Positions 37,707 to 46,760 of a stretch of 64,000 nt of DNA are shown in pieces (within the stretch, counting starts at the first letter, position 1; each line of letters begins with the position of its first letter). Source of the stretch: DASXIF01 sp036498145 (GTDB lineage Bacteria > Actinomycetota > Actinomycetes > Mycobacteriales > Jatrophihabitantaceae); assembly GCA_963708625.1 (NCBI GenBank), contig CAVPSV010000004.1:868001-932000 (forward strand), written 5' to 3'. Position numbers and translations under genes: made by a program. Under the pieces are notes generated by a model. The model saw nothing but the letters and a program-made list of their open reading frames with translations. It did no database searches and was not told the origin of the DNA.

Positions 37707-38769
37707 TCAGCTGAGGCCGGCGTAGGAGTGCAGGCCGGAGATCACGATGTTGACGACCAGGAAGTTGAACATGATCGCGCCGAAGCCGGCCAGGTTCACC
37801 CACGCCGCCGTGCGACCCTTCCAGCCGGCCGTCGCGCGGGCGTGCAGATACGCGGCGTAGATGACCCAGACGATGAACGCCCAGGTCTCCTTGGGGTCCC
37901 AGCCCCAGTACCGTCCCCACGCCGCCTCGGCCCAGATCGCGCCGCAGATGATGGCGACCGTGTACAGCGGGAACGAGAACGCGACGACCCGGTACGCCAC
38001 CTTGTCCAGCGTCGCCGCTGCGGGCAGTTTCTCACCGAACGTCGCGAGCCGACCGAGTGGACGCCCGGGGGTCTTCGTCACTGTTTCGTAGTGCGTGCGC
38101 ACCAGGAAGAGCACGGTCAGCACCGCGCTGGTCATCAACGCGCCCTCGGCGATCGACACCAGCGTCACGTGGATGGCGAGCCAGTAGGACTGCAACGCGG
38201 GCACGAGCGGCTGCGCCTTCGAGTACAGCACCGTGCCGGCCAGGAACATCAACAGGATGACGGGCAGCAGGATGAACCCGCCCAGGTGACGGATCTGCGG
38301 TACTCGCCACAGCAGTGCCACGAACGCGATCACGCCGACCAGGCCGGCGACCGACGCGAACTCGTACATGTTGCTCCACGGCACCGCGTCCACCGCGATC
38401 GCGCGCACCGCAATGGACGCAATGTGGAACAGCAGTCCGACGATGGTGATCGCGAACGACCACCGTCCGATCCGGTCCGCCATGTCACGGCGACCGCCGG
38501 AGCCCGTGGCGGGCGGCGAATCGTCCGCGACGGCAACGTCGGCGTCGGCTCCGGCCGGCGCACTGGCGAAGCCCTCGAGCGGCGGCCCGCCCGCGCCGAC
38601 CAGCTCGCGGACCGGCGCCGGCCGCCGTAGGCACCGTGGCCGCGATGCGACCGCGGCGGCCGAAGGAGTACTCCGCGACGAAGCCGACCATGGCGACGGA
38701 GTAGATCGCGATCGCCGTCGTGAACAGCGAATCGGACAGGTGCGCCATCGAGCCTTCGATACCGGCCAC
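37707..38769 (-). CDS. ccsB: cytochrome c maturation heme channel CcsB/ResC (frameshift)
   Basis: Membrane subunit of system II cytochrome c biogenesis that delivers heme to apocytochromes. The heme-binding signature GRYWGWDPKETWAFIVW is at about 37900, with conserved histidines in ALLWRVPQIRHLGG, SYWLAIHVTLVSIAEG and AYLHARAT. The N-terminal helix (MAHLSDSLFTTAIAIYSVAM, from GTG 38769 after AGGGAG) is in another frame; one extra base near 38612 explains it, restoring RELVGAGGPPLEGFASA. Corrected length is about 353 residues. It starts 2 nt after resB stops. Confidence 0.88.
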
Positions 38770-38771
38770 GA

Positions 38772-40358
38772 TCACTCCCTTCCAGCGCCGACGAGCGGCT
38801 TGTTCGGCGCAGCGGCCCGGCGCAACCGGGTGAGCAGAGCCTCGAACTCGGTCCGGAAGTTGCCCGAGTCGCTGCGGGCCAGCCCGCCGACTGCGACAAC
38901 GGTATGCGACGGCTGCCCGCCCTCTCGCGACGGGGTGATCCGCAGCCACACCCGGCGCCGGCGGATGCCCAGCGAACCCAGCAGGCCGAGCACCATGGCC
39001 AGCGCCGACCACAGCAGATAGCCCTGGGTCGGGTCGTGGCTGACCTGGATGCTGGCGAACGGCACCCAGCCGTCGAAGGTCACCGACACCCCGTGCGCGA
39101 ACTTCGCGGTCTGCCCGATCTCCAGGTTCGCCGCGCCGAGCTGGGTCATCTTGGACGTGTCGAGGGAGTAGACGTTCTGCGGCAGGCCGTTGTAGTTCAG
39201 ATCGCCCTGGTACACGAAGATGCCCAGGATCGGGTGGTTGACCTGCGGCGACACCGACGTGATGACGCCGTCACCGGTGTCGGCCGGCGTCGGCGCGAAG
39301 AAGCCGGAGATGCCGATGTCCTGCTTGGCGCCCGGCACCGACGCTTCCTTGAACGCTCCTTCGGACAGCAGGGTGCGTCGCCACCTGCGGAAGGAACGCG
39401 GCGGTGTCGGTGCGCGTCGTGCCGTCCGGCATGTGCACGGTGATCTGTGGCGCGAAACCGTGACCGATCAGGTACACCCGATCGCCCTCGAGCCGCAGCG
39501 GATGGTTGACGGTGATCCGCTTCGATACGGCCGGCGCGTCCAACGTGGGACGGAACAGCACGTCGGCGGCGAACTGCGTCGGCTCGCCACTGGAGGTGTA
39601 CGTCGCGGTGAACGAGCTGAGCTGGTCGATGCAGAACGGCGCCGGGCTCACCTTGCCCTCGGCGGCGAAGCGGCCGGGACGCCACGAGTCGTAGGCGGAG
39701 ACGGTGTTGCAGAACCCTTGATCGGCGCCTTGGATCACGATGCGCGAACCCTGGTAGCTGTACAGCCGGCCGACCGCGATCAGCACCAGCGACACCAGCA
39801 ACGCGACGTGGAAGATCAGGTTTCCGGTCTCGCGGCTGTACCCCTTCTCCGCGGAGAGGGTGAGCACGCCGTCCGGCTCTTCGCGCTGGACCACCCGCCA
39901 GCGCCGACCGAGCGTCGCCCGCGCCGCAGGTGGCGTAGTGCTGCGGGTCGTCGCCGGCTTCGAACGTCGCCGATTCGGGCAAGCGGTCCAGATTGCGCGG
40001 CGCCGGCAGCGGCTTACGCACGGATGCGCGGGCATGCAGCCGGATGCGCGGGATCAGGCAGCCGATCAGCGACACGAACAAGCAGCAGGTAGATCGCGGC
40101 GAACCAGGCCGAGCCGAACACGTCGAACATGCCGAGATGGTCGAGCAGCCGCCCCCACGCGCCGTGACTGGCGATGTAGGACGTGGTCTTGTCCGGGTTG
40201 AGCGGGCGCTGCGGCAGGATCGAGCCCGGTACGGCGGCCACCGCGAGCAGGAACAGCAGGATCAGCGCGGTGCGCATGCTGGTCAACGTCCGCCAGCCGC
40301 GGCGGACCACCCGCCACCCGGGACTCAGCACACCGGGCAGCCGCCCGCTCGCGCTCAC
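38772..40358 (-). CDS. resB: cytochrome c maturation protein ResB (three frameshifts)
   Basis: Partner of CcsB in system II. Corrected length is about 527 residues. N-terminal GWRTLTSMRTALILLFLLAV and GSILPQRPLNPDKTTSYIAS begin at GTG 40358, which overlaps the ccdA stop. FVSLIGCLIPRIRLHARASV, KGYSRETGNLIFHVALLVSL, SRIVIQGADQGFCNTVSAYD and the final helix YLLWSALAMVLGLLGSLGIR follow in order. Single extra bases near 40082, 39930 and 39375 account for the frame changes. Because all neighbours are coherent system II genes, sequence error is the likeliest cause. Confidence 0.88.
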
Positions 40359-41110
40359 AAGTTGGCTCCGACGCCGGCGCCCGGACCGACCGCGCTGCGC
40401 AGCTCGTCCATCCAGTGGTTCCACAGCCCGGAGACGAGCAGTACGCCGATCACGATGAGCAGCACGCCGCCCACCTGGCTGACCACGCGCTTGTGCCGGC
40501 GAACGAAGCTGAGCACGCCGGAGACCCAGCCCACCCCGAGTGCCACCAGCAGGAACGGCACGCCGAGCCCGAGGCAGTAGCACGTCATCAGGAACGCGCC
40601 GCGACCGGCCGTGCCCTGCGAGAAGGCCAGCCCGTACACGGCGGAGAACGTCGGCGTGAGGCACGGCGCCCACGCCAACCCGAACGCGGCGCCGAGCAGC
40701 GGCGCGCCGAGCAGCCCCGCGCGCGGCAATGCCGAAATCCGCCACTCGCGTTGCAGGAACGGGATGCCGCCCAGGAACACCACGCCCATGGCGATGGTGA
40801 CGACGCCGAGCACCCGTTCGATCGCCACCGCGTGGTTGCGGATGGCGGCACCGAGTGCGCCGAACAGCACGCCCTCCAGCACGAAGATCACGGTGAAGCC
40901 GGCGACGAACAGGGCCGCGCCACCGACCACCCGTCGTGGGCGTGCCTGCTGCCCCGAGCCGGCGAGACCGGCGACGTAGGACAGGTAACCGGGAACCAGC
41001 GGCAGCACGCACGGCGACAGGAAGCCGATCAGCCCGACCAGCGCCGCCACCGCCGCGGCAACCAGCAGCGGTCCGTCGGTGACGACGTGGGAGAACCCGG
41101 CGAGCGGCAC
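40355..41110 (-). CDS. ccdA: thiol-disulfide transmembrane carrier CcdA
   Basis: 251 residues, six helices. It moves reducing power across the membrane to the ResA-type thioredoxin so apocytochrome c cysteines stay reduced. The paired transmembrane cysteines are in GFLSPCVLPLVPGYLSYVAG near residue 34 and FGLAWAPCLTPTFSAVYGLA near 150, the CcdA/DsbD hallmark. GTG 41110 begins 3 nt after the resA stop. Part of the resA-ccdA-resB-ccsB operon. Confidence 0.92.
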   Translation of the reverse strand: MPLAGFSHVVTDGPLLVAAAVAALVGLIGFLSPCVLPLVPGYLSYVAGLAGSGQQARPRRVVGGAALFVAGFTVIFVLEGVLFGALGAAIRNHAVAIERVLGVVTIAMGVVFLGGIPFLQREWRISALPRAGLLGAPLLGAAFGLAWAPCLTPTFSAVYGLAFSQGTAGRGAFLMTCYCLGLGVPFLLVALGVGWVSGVLSFVRRHKRVVSQVGGVLLIVIGVLLVSGLWNHWMDELRSAVGPGAGVGANL

Positions 41111-41113
41111 GCC

Positions 41114-41701
41114 CTATGTCTCCGTCTCGAGCTGGGTCAGCACGGGCTCGAGATCGGCCGGGGTGAGGCGGCTCAGGTACACCGCGGCGATGCGCTGTTT
41201 CTTGTCGACGAGCACCGTGAACGGCAGGCTCAGCGCCGGAATGCGGCCGAGCGCGATCGCGGTGGCACCGGGCTCGTCGAACGCGATCGGGAACGTGATG
41301 CCGTTGTCCTTGATGAACGCCTGCGCCTCGTTGCGGCTGTCCTTGGTGTCGATGCCGATGACCTGGACGCCCTGGGCCTTCACCTGCCGGTACATCGCGT
41401 CCAGTTGCGGCGTCTCGGTGGTGCACGGCCCGCACCAGGTGGCCCAGAAGTTGATCACGACGACCTTGCCTGCCTGCTGCCGCAGGGTGATCGTCCCGCC
41501 GTTGAGCAGATCCGCGGTGAAGTCGCCGGCCAGCTTTCGGCTGCCGACCGGGTAGGTCTTGCCCAAGGTCGTGCCGGAGACGAAGCGGAACTGGCCGCCG
41601 GCGGTCTGGTTGACGGCGTCCTTGCCGGTGCAGGCAGCCAGCAGCAGGGACGCGCTGGCAGCCAGGGCGGCGAGCGCGACGAGTCTGATCGGGCGTTTCA
41701 T
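41114..41701 (-). CDS. resA: thioredoxin-like lipoprotein ResA/TlpA
   Basis: 195 residues. A lipoprotein signal (ALAASASLLLAACTG, lipobox LAAC, residues about 12-26) anchors it outside the membrane. The redox centre is NFWATWCGPCTTETPQLDAM near residue 90, and GIDTKDSRNEAQAFIKDN plus LPFTVLVDKKQRI complete the TlpA fold. It reduces the CxxCH cysteines of apocytochromes, recharged by CcdA. First gene of its operon; 117 nt separate it from the phosphatase gene. Confidence 0.92.
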   Translation of the reverse strand: MKRPIRLVALAALAASASLLLAACTGKDAVNQTAGGQFRFVSGTTLGKTYPVGSRKLAGDFTADLLNGGTITLRQQAGKVVVINFWATWCGPCTTETPQLDAMYRQVKAQGVQVIGIDTKDSRNEAQAFIKDNGITFPIAFDEPGATAIALGRIPALSLPFTVLVDKKQRIAAVYLSRLTPADLEPVLTQLETET

Positions 41702-41818
41702 CGCGGACCAGTGTGCGTTATCGACCTGTGCGGGCCTGCGGTGGTGGGCGCTGTTGTGGCTCAGGCCGCTGACGGTGCTGCCGACGGCGCTGCTGATAGT
41801 GGCTGGTCCGGCTGGTCC

Positions 41819-42466
41819 TCAGGCGCCGGCGCCGACGCCGGGTGGCAGCACCGCGGCCGGTTCGGCGTAGTCGATGTGCGTGATCACGTCATCGGTGAAG
41901 GTGAACGAGGTGACCGATGCCAGCGCGCACTGGCGATGCCTCGGGTCGTGGAACAGGTGCTGGCCTTCCGCGGCGCGGCGGGCCACCACGATCGGCAGCT
42001 GGTGCGTGACGCACACGGCCTCCACGTCCGCGCCGCCCTCCCGCGCCTTCTCGCGTGCGGCGCGCGCCGCGGACAGCACCCTTGCTGCGATGTCGGCGTA
42101 CGGCTCGCCCCACGACGGGCGCAACGGATTGCGGAAGTACTTCCAGTTGGCCGGATCGGTGAGCAGCCCCTTGCCGCCGGCGACGTGGCGACCCTCCAAC
42201 GCGTTACCGGCTTCGATCAGCCGTTCGTCCACCGCTACCGCCAAGTCGAACGCGGCGGCCAGCGGCGCCGCGGTTTCCTGAGCGCGTTCCAGCGGTGAGG
42301 ACACCAGATAGCCGATCGGACGTTCGGCGAGGTACTCGGCCGCGAGCTTGGCCTGCGCCGTGCCCAGATCGGACAGGTGGTAGCCGGGCAGTCGCCCGTA
42401 CAGCACCCGGTCGGGGTTGAACACCTCGCCGTGACGGAGCAGGTGGACGACGGTCACGTCGGCCAT
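41819..42466 (-). CDS. histidine phosphatase family protein (phosphoglycerate mutase-like)
   Basis: 215 residues. The phospho-histidine motif LLRHGEVFNPD is at residues 8-18; the second histidine is in AVCVTHQLPIVVARR near 148. SSPLERAQETAAPLAA is typical. It ends with an Ala/Gly-rich tail. ATG 42466 lies 4 nt after the hemL stop, and the same hemL-phosphatase-resA order occurs in other actinomycetes. Substrate unknown. Confidence 0.85.
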   Translation of the reverse strand: MADVTVVHLLRHGEVFNPDRVLYGRLPGYHLSDLGTAQAKLAAEYLAERPIGYLVSSPLERAQETAAPLAAAFDLAVAVDERLIEAGNALEGRHVAGGKGLLTDPANWKYFRNPLRPSWGEPYADIAARVLSAARAAREKAREGGADVEAVCVTHQLPIVVARRAAEGQHLFHDPRHRQCALASVTSFTFTDDVITHIDYAEPAAVLPPGVGAGA

Positions 42467-42470
42467 CCTG

Positions 42471-43797
42471 TCAGGGCGTGGCCGCCGCGGCCGCAGCAGC
42501 CGCGGCGGGCAGCGCGGCGGCGATGTGGGTGAGCACGTCGGCGTCCATCGCGGCGTTGACGAACCATGCCTCGAAGGCGCTCGGCGGCAGGTACACACCG
42601 GCATCGAGCATGGCGTGGAAGAACGGCCGGTAGCGGAACGTCTCGCTCGCCTGGGCCCCGGCGAAGTCCGTGACGCGACGCTCGCCGAAGAAGACGGAGA
42701 ACAGGTTGCCGGCGTACTGCACCTGGTGCGCGACGCCGGCTGCCGTCAGCGCCTCGGTAACCAGCTCGCCGATGCGGATCGCATTCGCGTTCAGCGCGCG
42801 GTAAACGTCGGCAGTGGCGGCACGCAACGACGCAAGCCCGGCAGCGACGGCGACCGGATTGCCCGACAGCGTGCCGGCCTGGTACACGGGCCCGGCCGGT
42901 GCCAGCTTCGACATGACTTCCGTGCGTCCACCGAAGGCGGCGGCCGGCAGCCCGCCGCTCATCACCTTGCCGAAGGTGAACAGGTCGGCATCGACGGGAT
43001 CCAACCCGTACCAGCCCGCCGGCGACACGCGAAAGCCCGTCATCACCTCGTCCATGATCAGCAGCGCGCCGTATTCGCGGGTGACGTCGCGCAGGCCCTG
43101 GTTGAAGCCGGGCAACGGCGCGACCGCGCCCATGTTCCCCGCCGCCGCTTCGGTGATGACGCAGGCGATCGACTCGCCGGACTCGGCGAAGCACTCGCGT
43201 ACTGACGCCAGGTCGTTGTAGGGCAGCACCACCGTTTCCGCGGTCTGCGCACCGGTGACACCTGGGGTGTCTGGCAACGCGAAGGTGGCTACGCCGGAAC
43301 CGGCCGCGGCGAGCAGCGCGTCCACGTGCCCGTGGTAGCAACCGGCGAACTTGATCACCCTGCTGCGGCCGGTGACACCGCGGGCCAACCGGAGCGCGGA
43401 CATCGTCGCCTCGGTGCCGGAGTTGACCAGCCGCACCTGTTCGAGCGGGGGCGTCGCGTCCGTCGGCGCCGCCGCGCGGACCCGGCGGATGATCTCCTCG
43501 GCGAGGTCGGTCTCACCCGCGGTGGGGGTGCCGAACGACAAGCCATGCGCGGCCGCGCGCTGCACCGCCGCGACCACGTCCGGGTGTGCGTGGCCGAGGA
43601 TCATCGGACCCCACGACGAGACGAGGTCGACATAGGTGTTGCCGTCGGCATCGGTGAGGTACGCGCCCTGCGCCGCTGACCATGTAGCGCGGCGTGCCGC
43701 CCACTGCGCGGAACGCGCGCACCGGCGAGTTCACACCTCCGGGGATGACGCGCTGCGCGCGGGCGAACAGCTCGGCAGAACGCGGGACGTCACTCAC
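42471..43797 (-). CDS. hemL: glutamate-1-semialdehyde 2,1-aminomutase (frameshift near the N terminus)
   Basis: Makes 5-aminolevulinate, the second step of the C5 heme pathway. SAELFARAQRVIPGGVNSPV begins near residue 8 from GTG 43797. One extra base in a GGG run near 43670 shifts the frame; correction gives SGAGAYLTDADGNTYVDLVS. The PLP lysine is in FTFGKVMSGGLPAAAFGG near residue 273, and the gate region is KFAGCYHGHVDALL. The protein ends with an unusual run of about ten alanines. Corrected length is about 441 residues. It works with hemA, hemB, hemC and hemD of the nearby operon. Confidence 0.92.
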
Positions 43798-43865
43798 CCC
43801 ACCAGTCTTTCAGGACTTCGATGGCCGGCGAGCAGCCCAGCCGCCTAGGGGACGTTTGGTGGCGG

Positions 43866-44834
43866 TTATTTGTGGTTGCCGCTGACCTGGAAGGCTGGGG
43901 TGTTGGCGGTGACGGTGAGGCCGCCGCTGATGGTGTTGTCCTCGATGGTTCCGCCGCCGTGGTTGCCGGTGGCCAGGACGCTGCCGGTGATGGTGTTCGG
44001 TGCGCAGGATTGCGGTGCGCCGATGAGGACCATGCCGGTGGACTGGGTGACGCCGATCGAGGCGGCGCTGGACCCGCAGACTTGGAGGCCGCCCCCTGCG
44101 GTGGAGTTGATGCCGCCGAGCACTGCGGAGTCCTGCACGTACAACGTCGCGTGGGAGGCGACGATGCCACCGTGCACGGTCTCGTCATCGACACAGACGA
44201 CCCCGGAGGTGACGAGGATGCCGCTGGGCACGGTGCCGGTGTAGATGCGATCTGCCGGTTGGCCGCAGGGAGACGTGGGAACCAGGCTCACGTCGTCGAG
44301 GTGGTAGAAGGACGGATCGTTGCGGATATAGAAGGTGATGGTGAGCGCTGTTGTCGAGGCGGTCACCGTATGGCTGAATTGCGTCCAGTCGAAGCTCGCT
44401 GCGTCGTTGGTTTGGGAATCGAAGGTGAGTGGCCCACCGACCACCCCGGCGACGGTCGCGCGGAAGTCGCTCGGTGTAAAGCCCTTGTTGGCCAACCAGT
44501 AGCTGAATGCGTAGCTCGTGCCAGCGTGCGTGCTGATGGTCTGCGAGACGATGTCGTCGAAACCGACACTGCCAAATATGGCCTGATCGCTTCCGCTGTG
44601 CGGAGCGAAGACCCCATCGAAGCCCAGCACAGCCGTTTGATCACCGGTTATCTGCCAGTCGGTGAAGTCCCCGGTCTCGAAACCGCAGTTCTGCACGAGA
44701 TTCCCGGCGATCGCGTCGCACTCCGAGGCAGTCGCCACCGCCGACGGCGCGAGCACAGCCATCCCTGCCAACGCGAGAATGACCGGCGCGGTGATGATCG
44801 CTACCCGCCGCCCCACCGACCGCCACCGTGCCAT
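43866..44834 (-). CDS. secreted adhesin/carbohydrate-binding-like protein
   Basis: About 322 residues. ATG 44834 has GGGGAG 5 nt before it. A signal peptide (VAIITAPVILALAGMAVLAP, cut near AVATA) precedes a jelly-roll-like region with NLVQNCGFETGDFTDWQITG, AFSYWLANKG and ITFYIRNDPSFYHLDDVSLV, the pattern of CBM_4_9/DUF642 sugar-binding modules. The second half (VTSGVVCVDDETVHGGIVAS, LTVTANTPAFQVSGNHK) has short repeats like right-handed beta-helix rungs. Cell-surface or extracellular binding role is inferred. Monocistronic. Confidence 0.7.
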   Translation of the reverse strand: MARWRSVGRRVAIITAPVILALAGMAVLAPSAVATASECDAIAGNLVQNCGFETGDFTDWQITGDQTAVLGFDGVFAPHSGSDQAIFGSVGFDDIVSQTISTHAGTSYAFSYWLANKGFTPSDFRATVAGVVGGPLTFDSQTNDAASFDWTQFSHTVTASTTALTITFYIRNDPSFYHLDDVSLVPTSPCGQPADRIYTGTVPSGILVTSGVVCVDDETVHGGIVASHATLYVQDSAVLGGINSTAGGGLQVCGSSAASIGVTQSTGMVLIGAPQSCAPNTITGSVLATGNHGGGTIEDNTISGGLTVTANTPAFQVSGNHK

Positions 44835-44970
44835 CTGAACTCCCCTTGATCGCGCAGGCCCGCGTCGAGCGATGATGATCACGAAGTCTGGCACCGCCGC
44901 CGTGTGATCGACTACAGCGCTGCACGAACGTCATCAGCGATCGCACACCTACTTATGGTTTTCGTGAGCT

Positions 44971-45058
44971 GTCGCCGCGCGATAGCCGTTCGCACGCGCC
45001 CACCGGCACGCCGCGCCGACGAAGTCGAAGTCGTCCGGATCGGCCTGACGCACCTCGA
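44971..45058 (-). pseudogene. internally deleted remnant of the GNAT gene at 46761
   Basis: 44971-45014 is identical to 46933-46976, and 45024-45058 matches 47211-47245 with one difference, in the same orientation. The intervening about 230 bp of the intact gene is absent. It cannot encode a working protein. It lies in the 319-nt gap between the secreted protein and the DUF222/HNH gene; nothing else is recognisable in that gap. Confidence 0.75.
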
Positions 45059-45153
45059 GCAGCAAACCGAATCCGATGTCGTCAAGCCGTCAGCCCACGA
45101 CTGGTAGGTGACCTGCGGGCTCCACGTGCCCTTTTGGGAAGGGTTTGACGGCG

Positions 45154-46653
45154 ATGGCTTCGCGGCGACGATTCCTGTCAGAGACCGTTCATAGCGTTCG
45201 TCGTGTGTTGAGCGCCCCTGATGAGGACCGACTGCCCGGCCTGGAGCCGTTGCAGCGGATGAGTCATGCCCAGCGGTTGGCGTATCTGGGTGAGCAGGAG
45301 CGGGTGATCGCGGCGGCGCAGGCGGAGCAGGTGCGGGTGTTGGCGGTGCTGGCGGCTGATCCGCCGGTGGTGGCGTTGCCGGGATACGTGGATAAGGACT
45401 GGCTGCATGAGGAGGTCGCCTGCGTGCTGCGGGTGGCGCCGGGGACCGCGGCGCTGCGGTTGGCGGAGGCCTCGGTTGCGCTGCGGCTGCCGGGGGTGGT
45501 GCAGCAGCTCGGTCGCGGTGCGGTGAGCGGGGTGCAGGTGCGGACGTTGGCCCGCGCGGTGATGGGCTTGGACCAGACGGCAGCGACGGCGGTCGCCGAG
45601 CGGGTGCTGCCCGATGCGCCGGGGCAGAGCTATGGCGCGTTCGCCCGATCGCTGCAGCGCGCCATGTTGTGTGTCACGCCGGCGGTGGAGGAGTCGAACC
45701 GGGACTACGCGCTGAGTCAGCGGCGGGTCAGTTTCCGCCCGGAGCTGCCGGGCACCACCGGCATGTACGCGGTGCTGCCCGATGAGGACGCCGCCGCGAT
45801 CACAACCATCCTGCGCCAAGCCGCCGCCGCCGCGGCCACTGACGCCGATGCTCGCACCGTGGCCCAGCGCCAAGCCGACACCCTCACCGACCTACTCCTC
45901 AGCACTGCGACCGGCACCGAAGCATCCGCCGCCGGCCCCACTCAGCCCGACGCCGGCATGGTGCTCGGGCCGTGTTCGCGCCAGCGGCGTCCGCTGATCC
46001 AGGTCAGCGTCGCGCTGTCCACCCTGCTCGGCATCGACGACCAGCCCGGTGAGTTGGCCGGTGTCGGCCCGATCCCCGCCGCGCTGGCCCGCCGCCTGGC
46101 CGATGACCCCACCGGGACCTGGCGCCGCCTGATCACCGACCCACGCGGCCAACTGATCGACTACGGCCGCAGCACCTACCGCCCGCCCGCCGCCCTGGCC
46201 GATCACGTCAGCGCCCGCGACCGCACCTGCCGCTTCCCCGGCTGCCGCCAACCCGCCCACACCAGCGAGATCGACCACCGCATCGCCTGGGCCGACGGCG
46301 GCGAAACCAACCACACCAACCTGCACATCCTCTGCGCCCGCCACCACCACCTCAAAGACCAAACCCGCTGGCAAGTACACCGTCACCCCGACGGCCACAC
46401 CGCCTGGACCAGCCCCACCGGCAACCACTACGCCGCCAAACCACCAGACCCCTACCCCACCGACACCACGATCAAAGCGACGACCACATCGCCAGAACGA
46501 CCACCGCAACGAGAATCACCCAGGCAACAACAACAACGCAGACCGCCAGGACCGGTCACGCAGGCAGAACCCGTCAGCGTCGGCGCGAGGAAGGTTGCCA
46601 CCGACCAGCAACACCGCGATACCGAAACCGACCCCGACCCACCACCGTTCTGA
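45154..46653 (+). CDS. DUF222/HNH endonuclease (13E12 repeat family)
   Basis: About 499 residues. The N-terminal half is DUF222 (AYLGEQERVIAAAQAEQVRV, VACVLRVAPGTAALRLAEAS, ALPGYVDKDWLHEEVA) and the C-terminal half has the HNH nuclease: RDRTCRFPGCRQPAHTSEID, HRIAWADGGETNHTNLHILC and ARHHHLKDQ, with Zn-type cysteines. This is the family known in M. tuberculosis as 13E12 repeats, multicopy and thought to move. The C-terminal 80 residues are Pro/Gln/Thr-rich. ATG 45154 follows AAGGG. It is bracketed by a GNAT fragment and the intact GNAT gene. Confidence 0.87.
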   Translation: MASRRRFLSETVHSVRRVLSAPDEDRLPGLEPLQRMSHAQRLAYLGEQERVIAAAQAEQVRVLAVLAADPPVVALPGYVDKDWLHEEVACVLRVAPGTAALRLAEASVALRLPGVVQQLGRGAVSGVQVRTLARAVMGLDQTAATAVAERVLPDAPGQSYGAFARSLQRAMLCVTPAVEESNRDYALSQRRVSFRPELPGTTGMYAVLPDEDAAAITTILRQAAAAAATDADARTVAQRQADTLTDLLLSTATGTEASAAGPTQPDAGMVLGPCSRQRRPLIQVSVALSTLLGIDDQPGELAGVGPIPAALARRLADDPTGTWRRLITDPRGQLIDYGRSTYRPPAALADHVSARDRTCRFPGCRQPAHTSEIDHRIAWADGGETNHTNLHILCARHHHLKDQTRWQVHRHPDGHTAWTSPTGNHYAAKPPDPYPTDTTIKATTTSPERPPQRESPRQQQQRRPPGPVTQAEPVSVGARKVATDQQHRDTETDPDPPPF

Positions 46654-46760
46654 TCTGACAACGAGCCCCGTCGGGTAGCCCACATCGTCCACCGATATCG
46701 ATCACTGACGTACGACAAACCAGTTCGGTGATCCTTTTCGCGACCCCAAAGAGAGGTCGC

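Noticed and set aside
40415..42298. Long plus-strand open frame opposite ccdA, resA and the phosphatase gene
   Set aside because: Composition is typical of an antisense shadow; the minus-strand genes have signature motifs and overlaps.
44904..45107. Small open reading frame in the gap before the DUF222/HNH gene
   Set aside because: Its sequence is the antisense of GNAT-gene fragments; it has no ribosome site and no independent conservation visible.
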